Assembly (NCBI RefSeq): GCF_000743705.1
Contig: NZ_JQEZ01000003.1
Location: 669,123 to 733,122 of the forward strand
Direction of reading: 5' to 3'
Origin: Ruegeria halocynthiae
GTDB taxonomy: Bacteria; Pseudomonadota; Alphaproteobacteria; Rhodobacterales; Rhodobacteraceae
DNA: 64,000 bases
This document shows, in pieces, positions 39,055-47,022 of this stretch. The notes beneath the pieces are model-generated. The model was not told where the DNA came from and ran no database searches. It was given only the letters and a program-made list of their open reading frames with translations. The position numbers and the translations under genes were made by a program. How positions within the stretch are numbered: the first letter of the stretch is position 1; the number at the start of each line of letters is the position of its first letter.

Positions 39055-39744
39055 ATGGTAACGCGCCTCATTCTCGCCTCGGCGGCCCTGACGGTCAGTG
39101 CATCCGCGCTGGCAGCACAGAGCCTGACGGACGGCATCTATCTTCAGGGCTTCGCCGGTTACAGCCAACTTCAGGACAGCGACTTCAGCGGAACAGTCAA
39201 CGGTTCAAATCAATCCGTCGATACGGATTTCGATGGCGGCTATGGGCTGGGTATCGCGGTCGGCACCGAAATTCCGCAATGGTCCAACGACGTGATTGGC
39301 ACACGGATCGAACTGGAACTGTCCTATCGTGACAACGATGTGGATGGCGTGAACTTTTCGGGCAACGGGCCAGGGGCCGAGGGCAATGTGTCCGGCGACG
39401 TAAAGCAGACATCGCTGTTTGCCAACGTTCTGGTCGACTTCAAGCAAACCGGCGCATTTACGCCGTATGTCGGCCTTGGCCTAGGTGCCACCTATTCGGA
39501 TCTGGATTTTTCTTACGGCCCGGGCGTCGAACTGGATGACACCGACACGACTTTTGCCGCCCAGATCATCGCCGGTGTGGCATATGACGTCAACGAAAAC
39601 GTCGCGCTGACGCTGGACACCCGCTATGCACGCGCCTTCGACGTCTCGTCCGACCGCCTTGCCCCCAACGGCGCATCCACTGGCTCGGTCGAAGACGACA
39701 TCGATGCCTTCAGCGTCAATTTCGGCCTGCGCTACGGCTTCTGA
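39055..39744 (+). CDS. Outer-membrane beta-barrel protein (OmpA-transmembrane-like porin fold)
   Basis: This 229-residue protein has a signal peptide (MVTRLILASAALTVSASALA) and a body of alternating amphipathic strands with acidic loops: GIYLQGFAGYSQLQDSDF, TRIELELSYRDNDVDGV, TSLFANVLVDFKQTGAFTPY and VGLGLGATYSDLDFSYG. It ends FSVNFGLRYGF, a C-terminal Phe typical of outer-membrane barrels inserted by BamA. About eight strands fit the length. The ATG at 39055 is chosen because it lies 7 bases from AAAGGA; an in-frame ATG 6 bases earlier is too close. No OmpA peptidoglycan-binding domain follows. Probably a small adhesin-like or structural barrel. Confidence 0.85.
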   Translation: MVTRLILASAALTVSASALAAQSLTDGIYLQGFAGYSQLQDSDFSGTVNGSNQSVDTDFDGGYGLGIAVGTEIPQWSNDVIGTRIELELSYRDNDVDGVNFSGNGPGAEGNVSGDVKQTSLFANVLVDFKQTGAFTPYVGLGLGATYSDLDFSYGPGVELDDTDTTFAAQIIAGVAYDVNENVALTLDTRYARAFDVSSDRLAPNGASTGSVEDDIDAFSVNFGLRYGF

Positions 39745-39814
39745 TAACACAGGGGGAAGTGTTTCTCTCCGGTTTCTCTTCCCCCGCATGTTCCCGTGTT
39801 CTATGCACGGGGAC

Positions 39815-40546
39815 ATGCGATCCTTTATCATTCATATGTCCTCAAGCACAGCGCGCAGACCCAATGCCGACAAACTGTGCGCTGATCTTCCCAACGCCGA
39901 ACTTTTTGAGGCCGTGAACGGGCGCGATCCTGAACAAATCGCAGGGGTGCAACTGCATCCGGGCAACCTGCACCGCCCGCAGTATCCCTTTCCTCTGCGC
40001 CCGGCTGAAATCGGTGTATTCGAAAGCCACCGCCGCATCTGGCGCAAGCTGGTAGACGACGAAATCGACCTGGCCATCATCACCGAGGACGATCTGCGCA
40101 TTGACCCCGCCCGCATGGCCAAAGTGCTGGACATGCTGGCCCCAATCGCCACGCCCGACCATTACATCCGTATCCCGGTGAAACAGCGAGAGGTGCCGAC
40201 CCAAACTCTGGCCGAAGGCGACGGTCTGCGCCTGATCCTACCCAAGGTGATCGGCCTGCAATGTGTGTGTCAGATGGTGGGACGACGCGCGGCCGAACGT
40301 CTGTTGGCTGCAACCGACCAGATCGACCGCCCGGTGGACACCTTCATGCAAATGCACTGGCTGACCGATCAGCCCATCCATGCGCTACTCGGCAGTGGCA
40401 ACCAAGAGGTCGCCGGCGAAATCGGCGGCTCGACCATCCAAACCAAACCGCCATTGTCAGACAAGCTGACCCGCGAATTCAAACGCGCAGCTTATCGGGC
40501 AAGGCTGCACTTGCACCCCCAACGCCCGCCTGCTTCATCTGGCTGA
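39815..40546 (+). CDS. Glycosyltransferase family 25-like protein
   Basis: This 243-residue protein resembles GT25 enzymes of lipopolysaccharide synthesis. FIIHMSSSTARRPNADKL at the N-terminus, PAEIGVFESHRRIWRKLVDD and LAIITEDDLRIDP, which contains the acidic EDD triad, match the family's N-terminal half. Later parts (MVGRRAAERLLAATD, PVDTFMQMHWLTD) are also consistent. Acting in the cytoplasm, it would transfer a sugar to a lipopolysaccharide or other acceptor. No other glycan genes are nearby. A second in-frame ATG lies four codons upstream of the chosen start. The stop codon lies at the edge of a double-hairpin repeat. Confidence 0.8.
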   Translation: MRSFIIHMSSSTARRPNADKLCADLPNAELFEAVNGRDPEQIAGVQLHPGNLHRPQYPFPLRPAEIGVFESHRRIWRKLVDDEIDLAIITEDDLRIDPARMAKVLDMLAPIATPDHYIRIPVKQREVPTQTLAEGDGLRLILPKVIGLQCVCQMVGRRAAERLLAATDQIDRPVDTFMQMHWLTDQPIHALLGSGNQEVAGEIGGSTIQTKPPLSDKLTREFKRAAYRARLHLHPQRPPASSG

Positions 40547-40549
40547 AAA

Positions 40550-40605
40550 TATCCTCGGGGGGAATCGCGCCCACAGGCGCGATGGGGGGCAGACAGCCCC
40601 CCTTT
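40550..40605. repeat. Double-hairpin intergenic repeat after the GT25-like gene
   Basis: ATCGCGCC (40564-40571) pairs perfectly with GGCGCGAT (40576-40583), and immediately after GGGGGGC (40584-40590) pairs perfectly with GCCCCCC (40596-40602), followed by TTT. The lead-in GAAAATATCCTCGGGGGG has the look of a dispersed repeat that I associate with Rhodobacteraceae intergenic regions. It may serve as a terminator between the convergent genes. Confidence 0.65.
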
Positions 40606-40617
40606 GCCCCGTTCACA

Positions 40618-41268
40618 TCACGAGGGCGCTTTGGTCTTGCGCAGATAGGGAAATATCGTCTCGAACTCGCCGAACTTCTCTTTTGCTTCTTCGTTGGAAA
40701 CTGCAGGCGGAATGATCACATCCTCGCCCGGCACCCAGTTCGCAGGTGTCGCAACGCCTTTGGCCGACATCTGCAACCCGTCCAGCGCGCGCAGAATCTC
40801 GGCAAAGTTCCGGCCAACGGTCATCGGATAGGTCATCGACAGTTTCAACTGCTTGTCCGGCCCGATGATGAACACCGACCGCACCGTGGCGCTGTCGGCA
40901 GGGGTGCGCCCATCGGGCAGATAGGCCTCGGCCGGCAGCATGTCGAACGCCTTGGATACGGCAAGCCCATCATCGGCGATGATCGGGAAGCCGGGGCTGG
41001 CGTTGCCATAAGCCTCGATGTCTTTTTTCCATTTCTTATGGTCCTCGACACCATCGACAGACACACCCAGAACCTTGGTGTTACGGGCGGCCCATTCGTC
41101 ATTCAACTGGGCAACGGCCGAAAATTCGGTGGTGCAGACAGGGGTGAAATCCTTGGGGTGCGAAAACAGGATGGCCCAGCTGTCGCCGATCCAATCATGA
41201 AATTGAATCGTGCCCTGATCCGTTTCTGCCGTGAAATTCGGAACCGTATCGTTGATGCGCAAGCCCAT
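40618..41268 (-). CDS. Peroxiredoxin, 1-Cys (Prx6) type
   Basis: This 216-residue thiol peroxidase reduces peroxides with its peroxidatic Cys in FTPVCTTEF near residue 45, preceded by the catalytic Thr. The long C-terminal domain (about 155-216, GLQMSAKGVATPANWVPGED) and the lack of a resolving Cys in the family position mark the 1-Cys Prx6 group. It is cytoplasmic. AGGAG precedes the ATG at 41268. The gene is divergent from an aldehyde dehydrogenase gene. Confidence 0.92.
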   Translation of the reverse strand: MGLRINDTVPNFTAETDQGTIQFHDWIGDSWAILFSHPKDFTPVCTTEFSAVAQLNDEWAARNTKVLGVSVDGVEDHKKWKKDIEAYGNASPGFPIIADDGLAVSKAFDMLPAEAYLPDGRTPADSATVRSVFIIGPDKQLKLSMTYPMTVGRNFAEILRALDGLQMSAKGVATPANWVPGEDVIIPPAVSNEEAKEKFGEFETIFPYLRKTKAPS

Positions 41269-41358
41269 AGTGAATCTCCTATCCTGTGAAAAACCCGAGT
41301 CGGTTGCCGTAAACCTAAACACTTTGTGCAATTGTTAAACCGTCTATGGGCGTGAAAT

Positions 41359-41372
41359 AATTTGATCAAATT
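41359..41372. promoter_or_regulatory. Perfect 14-bp palindrome in the divergent peroxiredoxin/aldehyde dehydrogenase promoter
   Basis: AATTTGATCAAATT reads the same on both strands and lies roughly midway between the two divergent starts, in an AT-rich patch. A dimeric repressor could bind here. Confidence 0.45.
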
Positions 41373-41453
41373 TTTCCTTGCCCCGCCTCTGGACCGATGA
41401 CAGACTGCGCGCGGACACATCGGTTTCAGGTTACAGGATCACGAGGATACGCC

Positions 41454-42893
41454 ATGATCGAAAAACGCGAATTCTATATTAATGGCCAGTGGATTGCCCC
41501 TTCGGCACCCAATGATTTCAATGTCATCAACCCCTCGACCGAGGACCCCTGCGCAGTAATCTCGCTGGGGGCGCAGGCCGATACCGATGCCGCCGTGGCT
41601 GCTGCCAAAGCTGCCCAACCCGGCTGGATGGCCACCCCGGTTGAAGAGCGCATCGCGCTGGTCGAAAAGCTGGTCGAGATTTATCAGTCCCGGTCCGAGG
41701 ATCTGGCGCAGGCGATGTCGCTTGAGATGGGCGCGCCACTGGATCTGTCGCGCACTGCACAAGCAGGCGCGGGTATTTATCATCTGATGAACTTCATCCG
41801 GGCGGCAAAAGAATTCCGCTTCGAACGCCCGCTGGGTGATCACGCCCCCAATGACCGGATCATCTATGAAGCCGTGGGCGTGGCCGCGCTGATCACGCCG
41901 TGGAATTGGCCGATGAACCAGATCACGCTCAAGGTCGGTGCTGCCGCGATTGCGGGCTGCACCATGGTTCTGAAACCGTCCGAGCAAAGCCCGCTGAACG
42001 CGATGATCTTCGCCGAGATGATGGATGAGGCAGGCTTTCCGCCCGGCGTCTTCAATCTGGTGAACGGCGATGGCGTGGGCGTGGGCTCGCAACTGTCGGG
42101 GCATCCGGATGTGGATATGGTCAGCTTTACCGGCTCGACCCGCGCCGGCACGGCGATTTCCAAAACCGCAGCGGATACGCTGAAAAAAGTACATCTGGAG
42201 CTGGGCGGCAAGGGCGCAAATGTGGTCTTTGCCGATGCCGATGAAAAGGCTGTCAAACGCGGCGTGCTGCATATGATGCAGAACACCGGCCAAAGCTGTA
42301 ACGCCCCCAGCCGCATGTTGGTGCAGCGTCCGATCTATGATCAGGCCGTCGAAACCGCCGCCGAAGTGGCGGGCAAAGTTGCGGTCGGCAATGCGCTGGA
42401 CGAGGGCCGCCATATCGGCCCGGTGGTGAACGAACTGCAATGGGGCAAGATTCAGGACCTGATCCAAAAGGGTATCGACGAAGGTGCGCGGCTGGTTGCG
42501 GGCGGCACCGGGCGGCCCGAGGGCCTGAACAAGGGTTACTACGTGCGCCCCACCGTGTTTGCCGATGCCAACAACCAGATGACAATCGCGCGCGAAGAGA
42601 TCTTTGGCCCCGTCCTGACCATGATCCCCTTCGACACCGAGGATGAGGCCATCGAGATCGCCAATGACACGCCTTATGGTCTGACCAACTATGTTCAGAC
42701 CCAGGACGGCGACCGCGCCAACCGCATGGCGCGCGCACTGCGTTCGGGCATGGTGGAAATGAACGGCCAGTCCCGCAGCGCAGGTGCGCCCTTTGGCGGC
42801 ATGAAACAATCCGGCAACGGGCGCGAAGGCGGCGTCTGGGGCCTGGAGGATTTTCTGGAGGTCAAAGCCGTCGGAGGTTGGGCGGCAGAGTAA
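41454..42893 (+). CDS. Aldehyde dehydrogenase family protein
   Basis: This 479-residue enzyme oxidises an aldehyde to the acid with NAD(P)+. The cofactor and active-site stretches are PWNWPMNQITLKVG, FTGSTRAGTAISK, the general-base Glu in LELGGKGANVVF, and the catalytic Cys in NTGQSCNAPSR. EEIFGPVLT is the usual downstream motif. The length is normal for a single-domain enzyme. GAGGA lies just before the start at 41454. The substrate is not evident from its neighbour, a peroxiredoxin. A terminator follows. Confidence 0.93.
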   Translation: MIEKREFYINGQWIAPSAPNDFNVINPSTEDPCAVISLGAQADTDAAVAAAKAAQPGWMATPVEERIALVEKLVEIYQSRSEDLAQAMSLEMGAPLDLSRTAQAGAGIYHLMNFIRAAKEFRFERPLGDHAPNDRIIYEAVGVAALITPWNWPMNQITLKVGAAAIAGCTMVLKPSEQSPLNAMIFAEMMDEAGFPPGVFNLVNGDGVGVGSQLSGHPDVDMVSFTGSTRAGTAISKTAADTLKKVHLELGGKGANVVFADADEKAVKRGVLHMMQNTGQSCNAPSRMLVQRPIYDQAVETAAEVAGKVAVGNALDEGRHIGPVVNELQWGKIQDLIQKGIDEGARLVAGGTGRPEGLNKGYYVRPTVFADANNQMTIAREEIFGPVLTMIPFDTEDEAIEIANDTPYGLTNYVQTQDGDRANRMARALRSGMVEMNGQSRSAGAPFGGMKQSGNGREGGVWGLEDFLEVKAVGGWAAE

Positions 42894-42916
42894 CCCTGTC
42901 GTCAGCTTAAGTGAGC

Positions 42917-42951
42917 AGAGCGAGGCGCAATCCTGTGCCTCGCTCTTTTCT
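42917..42951. terminator. Intrinsic terminator after the aldehyde dehydrogenase gene
   Basis: AGAGCGAGGC (42917-42926) pairs perfectly with GCCTCGCTCT (42937-42946), followed by TTTTCTT. It lies between convergent genes. Confidence 0.8.
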
Positions 42952-43385
42952 TATGCCGGGCGCACCACCAGCTGCGGTTCACCATCCGACGTGTGCCGGG
43001 TGGACCGGCCGTCCCAGCCAACCTCGCCCGTGACCCGTTGCCGAAAGGCCGAGAAACTGTCGAATTGCACCACATCGACAGGCTTGTCGAAATGCAGGGT
43101 GACACGGCGATGCGCGCCATCGCCCAACAGGGTCATACCGCGAATTTCCGCAGTGAACGGCTGACCCAGGTAGGCCCCTTCGACCCGGTCACCCACACGC
43201 AGGCGCATCCGGTTTCCCGCCATCGCGTGCAAAGTATTCCAATCCTTCACACCGTGCTGATGCGCAAGCAGTTCCAGCGCCGCACTATGCGACAGCTGAA
43301 CGCCTGCGTCGCGCAGCCTCTCTCGCAGGCGTTTCGCCTGCACTTTCAACTCCTCAACCGGAGCGATGTTTTCGGTATGTGCCAT
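42951..43385 (-). CDS. Small helical/barrel protein often labelled glyoxalase superfamily
   Basis: This 144-residue cytoplasmic protein has a helical N-terminal half with VQAKRLRERLRDAGVQLSHS and ALELLAHQHGVKDWNTLHAM, a pattern seen in small proteins labelled as glyoxalase-superfamily. The C-terminal half (GDRVEGAYLGQPFTAEIRGM, RRVTLHFDKPVDVVQFDSF) looks like a small beta-barrel of the Tudor or RNA-binding type. Catalytic glyoxalase metal ligands are not apparent, so the label should not be taken as enzyme activity. Function unknown. Confidence 0.65.
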   Translation of the reverse strand: MAHTENIAPVEELKVQAKRLRERLRDAGVQLSHSAALELLAHQHGVKDWNTLHAMAGNRMRLRVGDRVEGAYLGQPFTAEIRGMTLLGDGAHRRVTLHFDKPVDVVQFDSFSAFRQRVTGEVGWDGRSTRHTSDGEPQLVVRPA

Positions 43386-43563
43386 GTCTTGCCTCGTTTC
43401 CTTGAACGGGCGCGAAATCAGGATGGGGTTCGCATTGCCATCCGCGCGCCGGGAAAGGGCAACAGATGTGTTACGTCTCGGGTTTCACCAAAGCCAGAAG
43501 GCCGCGAACGGCAGGGGACCCGAACCTGCCGCAACTTTTGGCACCCGGTGGGCGGCGTGTCAA

Positions 43564-44415
43564 TCAGGCGTCCGCCTGCGCCGCCTCATAGGCCAGCATG
43601 GCGCGTTTGACCGGCAGACCCCAATGGTACCCGCCCAACCCGCCGGATTTGCGCAGCGCGCGGTGGCAGGGGATCAGCCAGCTGACCGGGTTGCGGCCCA
43701 CGGCTGTGCCCACGGCCCGGACCGCCTGCGGCGAGCCGACCCGCTGCGCGATCTCGGAATAGGTGGTGACCTGACCGGATGGGATATGCATTAGCGCCTC
43801 CCACACTTTGATCTGCAGGGGCGAGCCGATCAGATAAAGCGGTGTCGCCTCAAGCCGGTCGCTGGCCGAGCCAAAAGCGCTGAGCACCCAGGGCCGCAGG
43901 TGCATCGGGTCTTCGACAAAGGCGGCGTTGGGCCAGCGCGACAGCATATCCTCCATCGCCTCTTCCGCGCCGGATTCGGCACCGAAGGCCATGCCGCAGA
44001 TGCCCTTGTCGGTGCCCATCACCAGCGCCGGGCCGAACGGGCTTTCGAACCAGCCCCAATAGATCGTCAGCCCCGCGCCCTTGCGGGCGTATTCGCCGGG
44101 GCTCATGGATTCCCATTTCAGGAACAGGTCGTGCAGGCGGCCACTGCCGGACAGGCCGACGTTATGGGCGGTTTCCAGGGTGGTGAACCGGTCGCGCAGC
44201 AGCGCCTTGGCATGGCCCAGCGTCAGATATTGCTGGTAGCGCTTGGGCGACACCCCGGTCCAGCGTGAGAACAGGCGCTGAAAATGGGCCGGGCTCATAT
44301 CCATCTGGCGCGCTAGATCTTCCAGGCTGAGCGCCTCGCCGCCCTGATCAATCAGGTCGATGGCCCGGCGCATGACGTTGTAGTGATATCTGCTTTCGGG
44401 GGTCTGGACGTTCAT
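43564..44415 (-). CDS. AraC-type regulator fused to methylated-DNA-protein cysteine methyltransferase
   Basis: This 283-residue protein joins an N-terminal AraC-type DNA-binding domain (about 5-105, DLARQMDMSPAHFQRLFSRW) to an O6-alkylguanine-DNA alkyltransferase domain (about 110-275) with the acceptor Cys in WLIPCHRAL and the helix region VRAVGTAVGRNP. Ada of E. coli has an additional zinc-binding Cys-rich domain at the N-terminus that repairs phosphotriesters and switches on transcription; that domain is absent. The protein may therefore repair alkylated bases and regulate by another signal. The ATG at 44415 is supported by GAGGTGAG. Confidence 0.92.
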   Translation of the reverse strand: MNVQTPESRYHYNVMRRAIDLIDQGGEALSLEDLARQMDMSPAHFQRLFSRWTGVSPKRYQQYLTLGHAKALLRDRFTTLETAHNVGLSGSGRLHDLFLKWESMSPGEYARKGAGLTIYWGWFESPFGPALVMGTDKGICGMAFGAESGAEEAMEDMLSRWPNAAFVEDPMHLRPWVLSAFGSASDRLEATPLYLIGSPLQIKVWEALMHIPSGQVTTYSEIAQRVGSPQAVRAVGTAVGRNPVSWLIPCHRALRKSGGLGGYHWGLPVKRAMLAYEAAQADA

Positions 44416-44534
44416 CGGTCTCACCTCGCTTATCCTGGGTAAACCATAGCGCGCAGGTCACGCCCCCGCGACCCGGAACTTGCGCAATGGCTTTGGGCTT
44501 GTGTCGCGCCCCGGCGGACGGCATTAAGGCGCGG

Positions 44535-45179
44535 ATGGCAAAGCAGCTTGGATATCACACGATCCGCGAGATCTTTACGCGGTTTCACGAGGCCGACCCC
44601 GAACCCAAGGGTGAGCTGGACCATGTGAATGTCTACACGCTGGTCGTAGCCGTGGCGCTGTCGGCGCAGGCCACCGATGCAGGCGTCAACAAGGCAACCA
44701 AAGAGCTGTTCAAGATCGCCGACACCCCGCAAAAGATGCTGGATCTGGGCGAAGAAGGTCTGATCCAGCATATCAAAACCATCGGGCTGTTCCGGCAAAA
44801 AGCCAAGAACGTCATCAAACTCAGCCGCATTCTGGTCGAAGACTACGGCGGCGAGGTGCCCAATTCCCGCGCCGCGCTGCAATCGCTGCCGGGTGTGGGG
44901 CGCAAGACGGCAAATGTGGTGCTGAACATGTGGTGGCGCTATCCGGCGCAGGCGGTGGATACGCATATCTATCGCGTGGGCAACCGGTCCGGCATCTGCC
45001 CCGGCAAAAATGTGGATGCCGTCGAACGTGCCATCGAAGACAACATCCCGACCGATTTCCAGCTGCATGCGCATCACTGGCTGATCCTGCATGGCCGCTA
45101 TCACTGCAAGGCGCGCAAACCCCTGTGCGGAACCTGCATTATCCGCGATCTCTGCGAATTTGAGGACAAGACCCTATGA
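44535..45179 (+). CDS. nth: Endonuclease III (DNA glycosylase/AP lyase)
   Basis: Nth removes oxidised pyrimidines and nicks the abasic site. Its 214 residues include the helix-hairpin-helix LPGVGRKTANVV with the catalytic Lys, the catalytic Asp in AVDTHIYRV, and the 4Fe-4S cluster CKARKPLCGTCIIRDLC, spaced C-x6-C-x2-C-x5-C. The adenosine-type kinase gene overlaps its end by 4 bases (ATGA at 45176-45179). It is divergent from the alkyltransferase gene, so two DNA repair genes share a promoter region. Confidence 0.97.
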   Translation: MAKQLGYHTIREIFTRFHEADPEPKGELDHVNVYTLVVAVALSAQATDAGVNKATKELFKIADTPQKMLDLGEEGLIQHIKTIGLFRQKAKNVIKLSRILVEDYGGEVPNSRAALQSLPGVGRKTANVVLNMWWRYPAQAVDTHIYRVGNRSGICPGKNVDAVERAIEDNIPTDFQLHAHHWLILHGRYHCKARKPLCGTCIIRDLCEFEDKTL

Positions 45180-46165
45180 AAACCTACCAACTGACCGGCA
45201 TCGGCAACGCCGTTGTAGACGTCATTTCGCAGGCCGATGACAGTTTTCTGGAGCTGATGGGCATCGAAAAAGGCATCATGCAGCTGATCGAACGCGATCG
45301 GGGCGAGGTGCTCTATGGCGCCATGGAAGGTCGCGTGCAGACGCCCGGTGGTTCGGTCGCCAACACCATCGCCGGGGCCGGTGCGCTTGGGCTTGAGGCC
45401 GCGTTTATCGGGCGGGTCCATGACGACGCGCTGGGCCGGTTCTACGCCGATGCGATGAACGAGGATGGGGTCGATTTCGTCAACCCGCCGGTTGCGGGGG
45501 GTGAACTGCCGACCTCACGCTCGATGATCTTCGTATCGCCCGATGGCGAGCGGTCGATGAACACCTATCTGGGAATTTCGTCCGAACTGTCGTCCGAAGA
45601 CGTGTCCTCTGACGTGGCAGGCAAAAGCCAGATCATGTTTCTTGAGGGCTATCTGTTCGACAAGGAAAAGGGCAAGGCCGCGTTTCTTGAGGCCGCGCGC
45701 GCCTGTCATAAGGGCGGCGGCAAGGCGGGGATCGCCATTTCCGATCCGTTCTGCGTGGAACGGCACCGGGTCGATTTCCTGCTGCTGATCGAGAATGAGC
45801 TGGATTTCGTCATCGGCAATGAGGCCGAGATCAAGTCACTGTTCGAAACCGACGATCTGGAAGAGGCGCTGGCCAAGACCGCCGCGATCTGCCCTCTGGT
45901 CGTGTGTACCCGCTCGGGCGACGGCGTCAGCGTGCTGAGCGATGGCACACGTGTCGATGTGCCGGTCGAAAAAGTCACGCCGGTGGATGCGACTGGCGCG
46001 GGCGATCAGTTCGCCGCCGGGTTCCTGTATGGCATGGCCACGGGCCGCGACCATGAAACCTGTGCCCGGATCGGCAATGTCTGCGCCCGCGAAGTGATCA
46101 GCCACATCGGCCCGCGCCCCGAGGCGAACATGCAGGAACTGCTGCGCGCCGAAGGGTTGCTGTAA
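45176..46165 (+). CDS. PfkB-family sugar or adenosine kinase
   Basis: This 329-residue kinase belongs to the ribokinase (PfkB) family. The N-terminal signature is GIGNAVVDVISQADD; TPGGSVANTIAGAGALG lies near residue 60; and the C-terminal PfkB signature with the catalytic Asp is PVDATGAGDQFAAGF near residue 275. Alphaproteobacterial relatives of this form are usually named adenosine kinase. Adenosine salvage is plausible, but the sequence does not rule out another sugar substrate. It is translationally coupled to nth. Confidence 0.88.
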   Translation: MKTYQLTGIGNAVVDVISQADDSFLELMGIEKGIMQLIERDRGEVLYGAMEGRVQTPGGSVANTIAGAGALGLEAAFIGRVHDDALGRFYADAMNEDGVDFVNPPVAGGELPTSRSMIFVSPDGERSMNTYLGISSELSSEDVSSDVAGKSQIMFLEGYLFDKEKGKAAFLEAARACHKGGGKAGIAISDPFCVERHRVDFLLLIENELDFVIGNEAEIKSLFETDDLEEALAKTAAICPLVVCTRSGDGVSVLSDGTRVDVPVEKVTPVDATGAGDQFAAGFLYGMATGRDHETCARIGNVCAREVISHIGPRPEANMQELLRAEGLL

Positions 46166-46182
46166 CACGCGCAGCCGCGCCG

Positions 46183-47022
46183 TTATGATCCTGCAGCCGC
46201 GTCGTTCAGTGCCCAGTTGTATTCATAGGCGTTGACGCGCAGGGCCTCTTCCAGCCGGGCACGCAAGCCCGGCTCGGCCGCCGTTTCGAGATAGGCGATC
46301 GCCGCCTTCTCATTCGGGCCGAAATCCTCGCGGAACCAGATATAGATTTTCGACAGGATCAACCTGCCCCGGTCATCGAAGCGCACCCCGCGCGGGTCGT
46401 TGACATAGGCGTGTTCGGCGGCGGCAAAGTCACGCTCCAGCGTTTTGGCCTGCCAGGCGCTCTCCATCAGGTTGGGGCAGCCCACGGCGGCGCAGTTCAG
46501 GGCATAGTGGATGCGCGGCTCGTTGAAGGTGGGCCGGATGATGCGGTGTTCGATATCGTTCAGGGTCAGCGTTTCCCCCGCCACCTGCGCCAGCGGGCGG
46601 TCCCACGGGCCAAAGGACAACGCCCCGTCGGTAATATCGCGGATCGAAGCGACAGGGTAATTCTCAAGGATCAGATCCACCGTCAGCGCGTTATACAGGT
46701 TGATCCAATAGGCCAGCTGCTGATCGCGGGTGAGCTGCGCGGGATTAACCGCCTGGAGATCGGCCAGATACCCGTCCAGCCGGGCCTGATCCGCCTGTGA
46801 GACCTGCCCATAGGCCACCCGGTTCACCCCTGTCGCATCAGTTGCCACATAGCGTGACAGAAAGGTGGACCAATCGCGGTGATCCACCCGTTCCCCCGGC
46901 GGGGGTGCGGCGCGGGTCAGGGCCGTATCCGGCAAGGGGGCGGCGGCGGGCAGCGCCAGACGTTCAACGCTGGCGCAGGCCGCCAGCACGGGCAGCACCA
47001 GAAAGATCAACAGCAACCTCAT
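46183..47022 (-). CDS. DUF547 lipoprotein
   Basis: This 279-residue protein begins with a lipoprotein signal (MRLLLIFLVLPVLAACAS, Cys16 as the lipid site) and carries a DUF547 domain (about 55-260): YWINLYNALTVDLILENYPV, LTLNDIEHRIIRPTFNEPRI and HYALNCAAVGCPNL with a Cys-x5-Cys spacing. The family's fold includes conserved His and Cys, but its activity is not known to me. It is coupled by a 4-base overlap to the radical SAM gene upstream, so the two products probably share a task. Confidence 0.85.
   Translation of the reverse strand: MRLLLIFLVLPVLAACASVERLALPAAAPLPDTALTRAAPPPGERVDHRDWSTFLSRYVATDATGVNRVAYGQVSQADQARLDGYLADLQAVNPAQLTRDQQLAYWINLYNALTVDLILENYPVASIRDITDGALSFGPWDRPLAQVAGETLTLNDIEHRIIRPTFNEPRIHYALNCAAVGCPNLMESAWQAKTLERDFAAAEHAYVNDPRGVRFDDRGRLILSKIYIWFREDFGPNEKAAIAYLETAAEPGLRARLEEALRVNAYEYNWALNDAAAGS

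Noticed and set aside
41439-42809. A 456-residue open frame antisense to the aldehyde dehydrogenase gene.
   Set aside because: The aldehyde dehydrogenase active-site motifs are on the plus strand; the antisense product has no domain.
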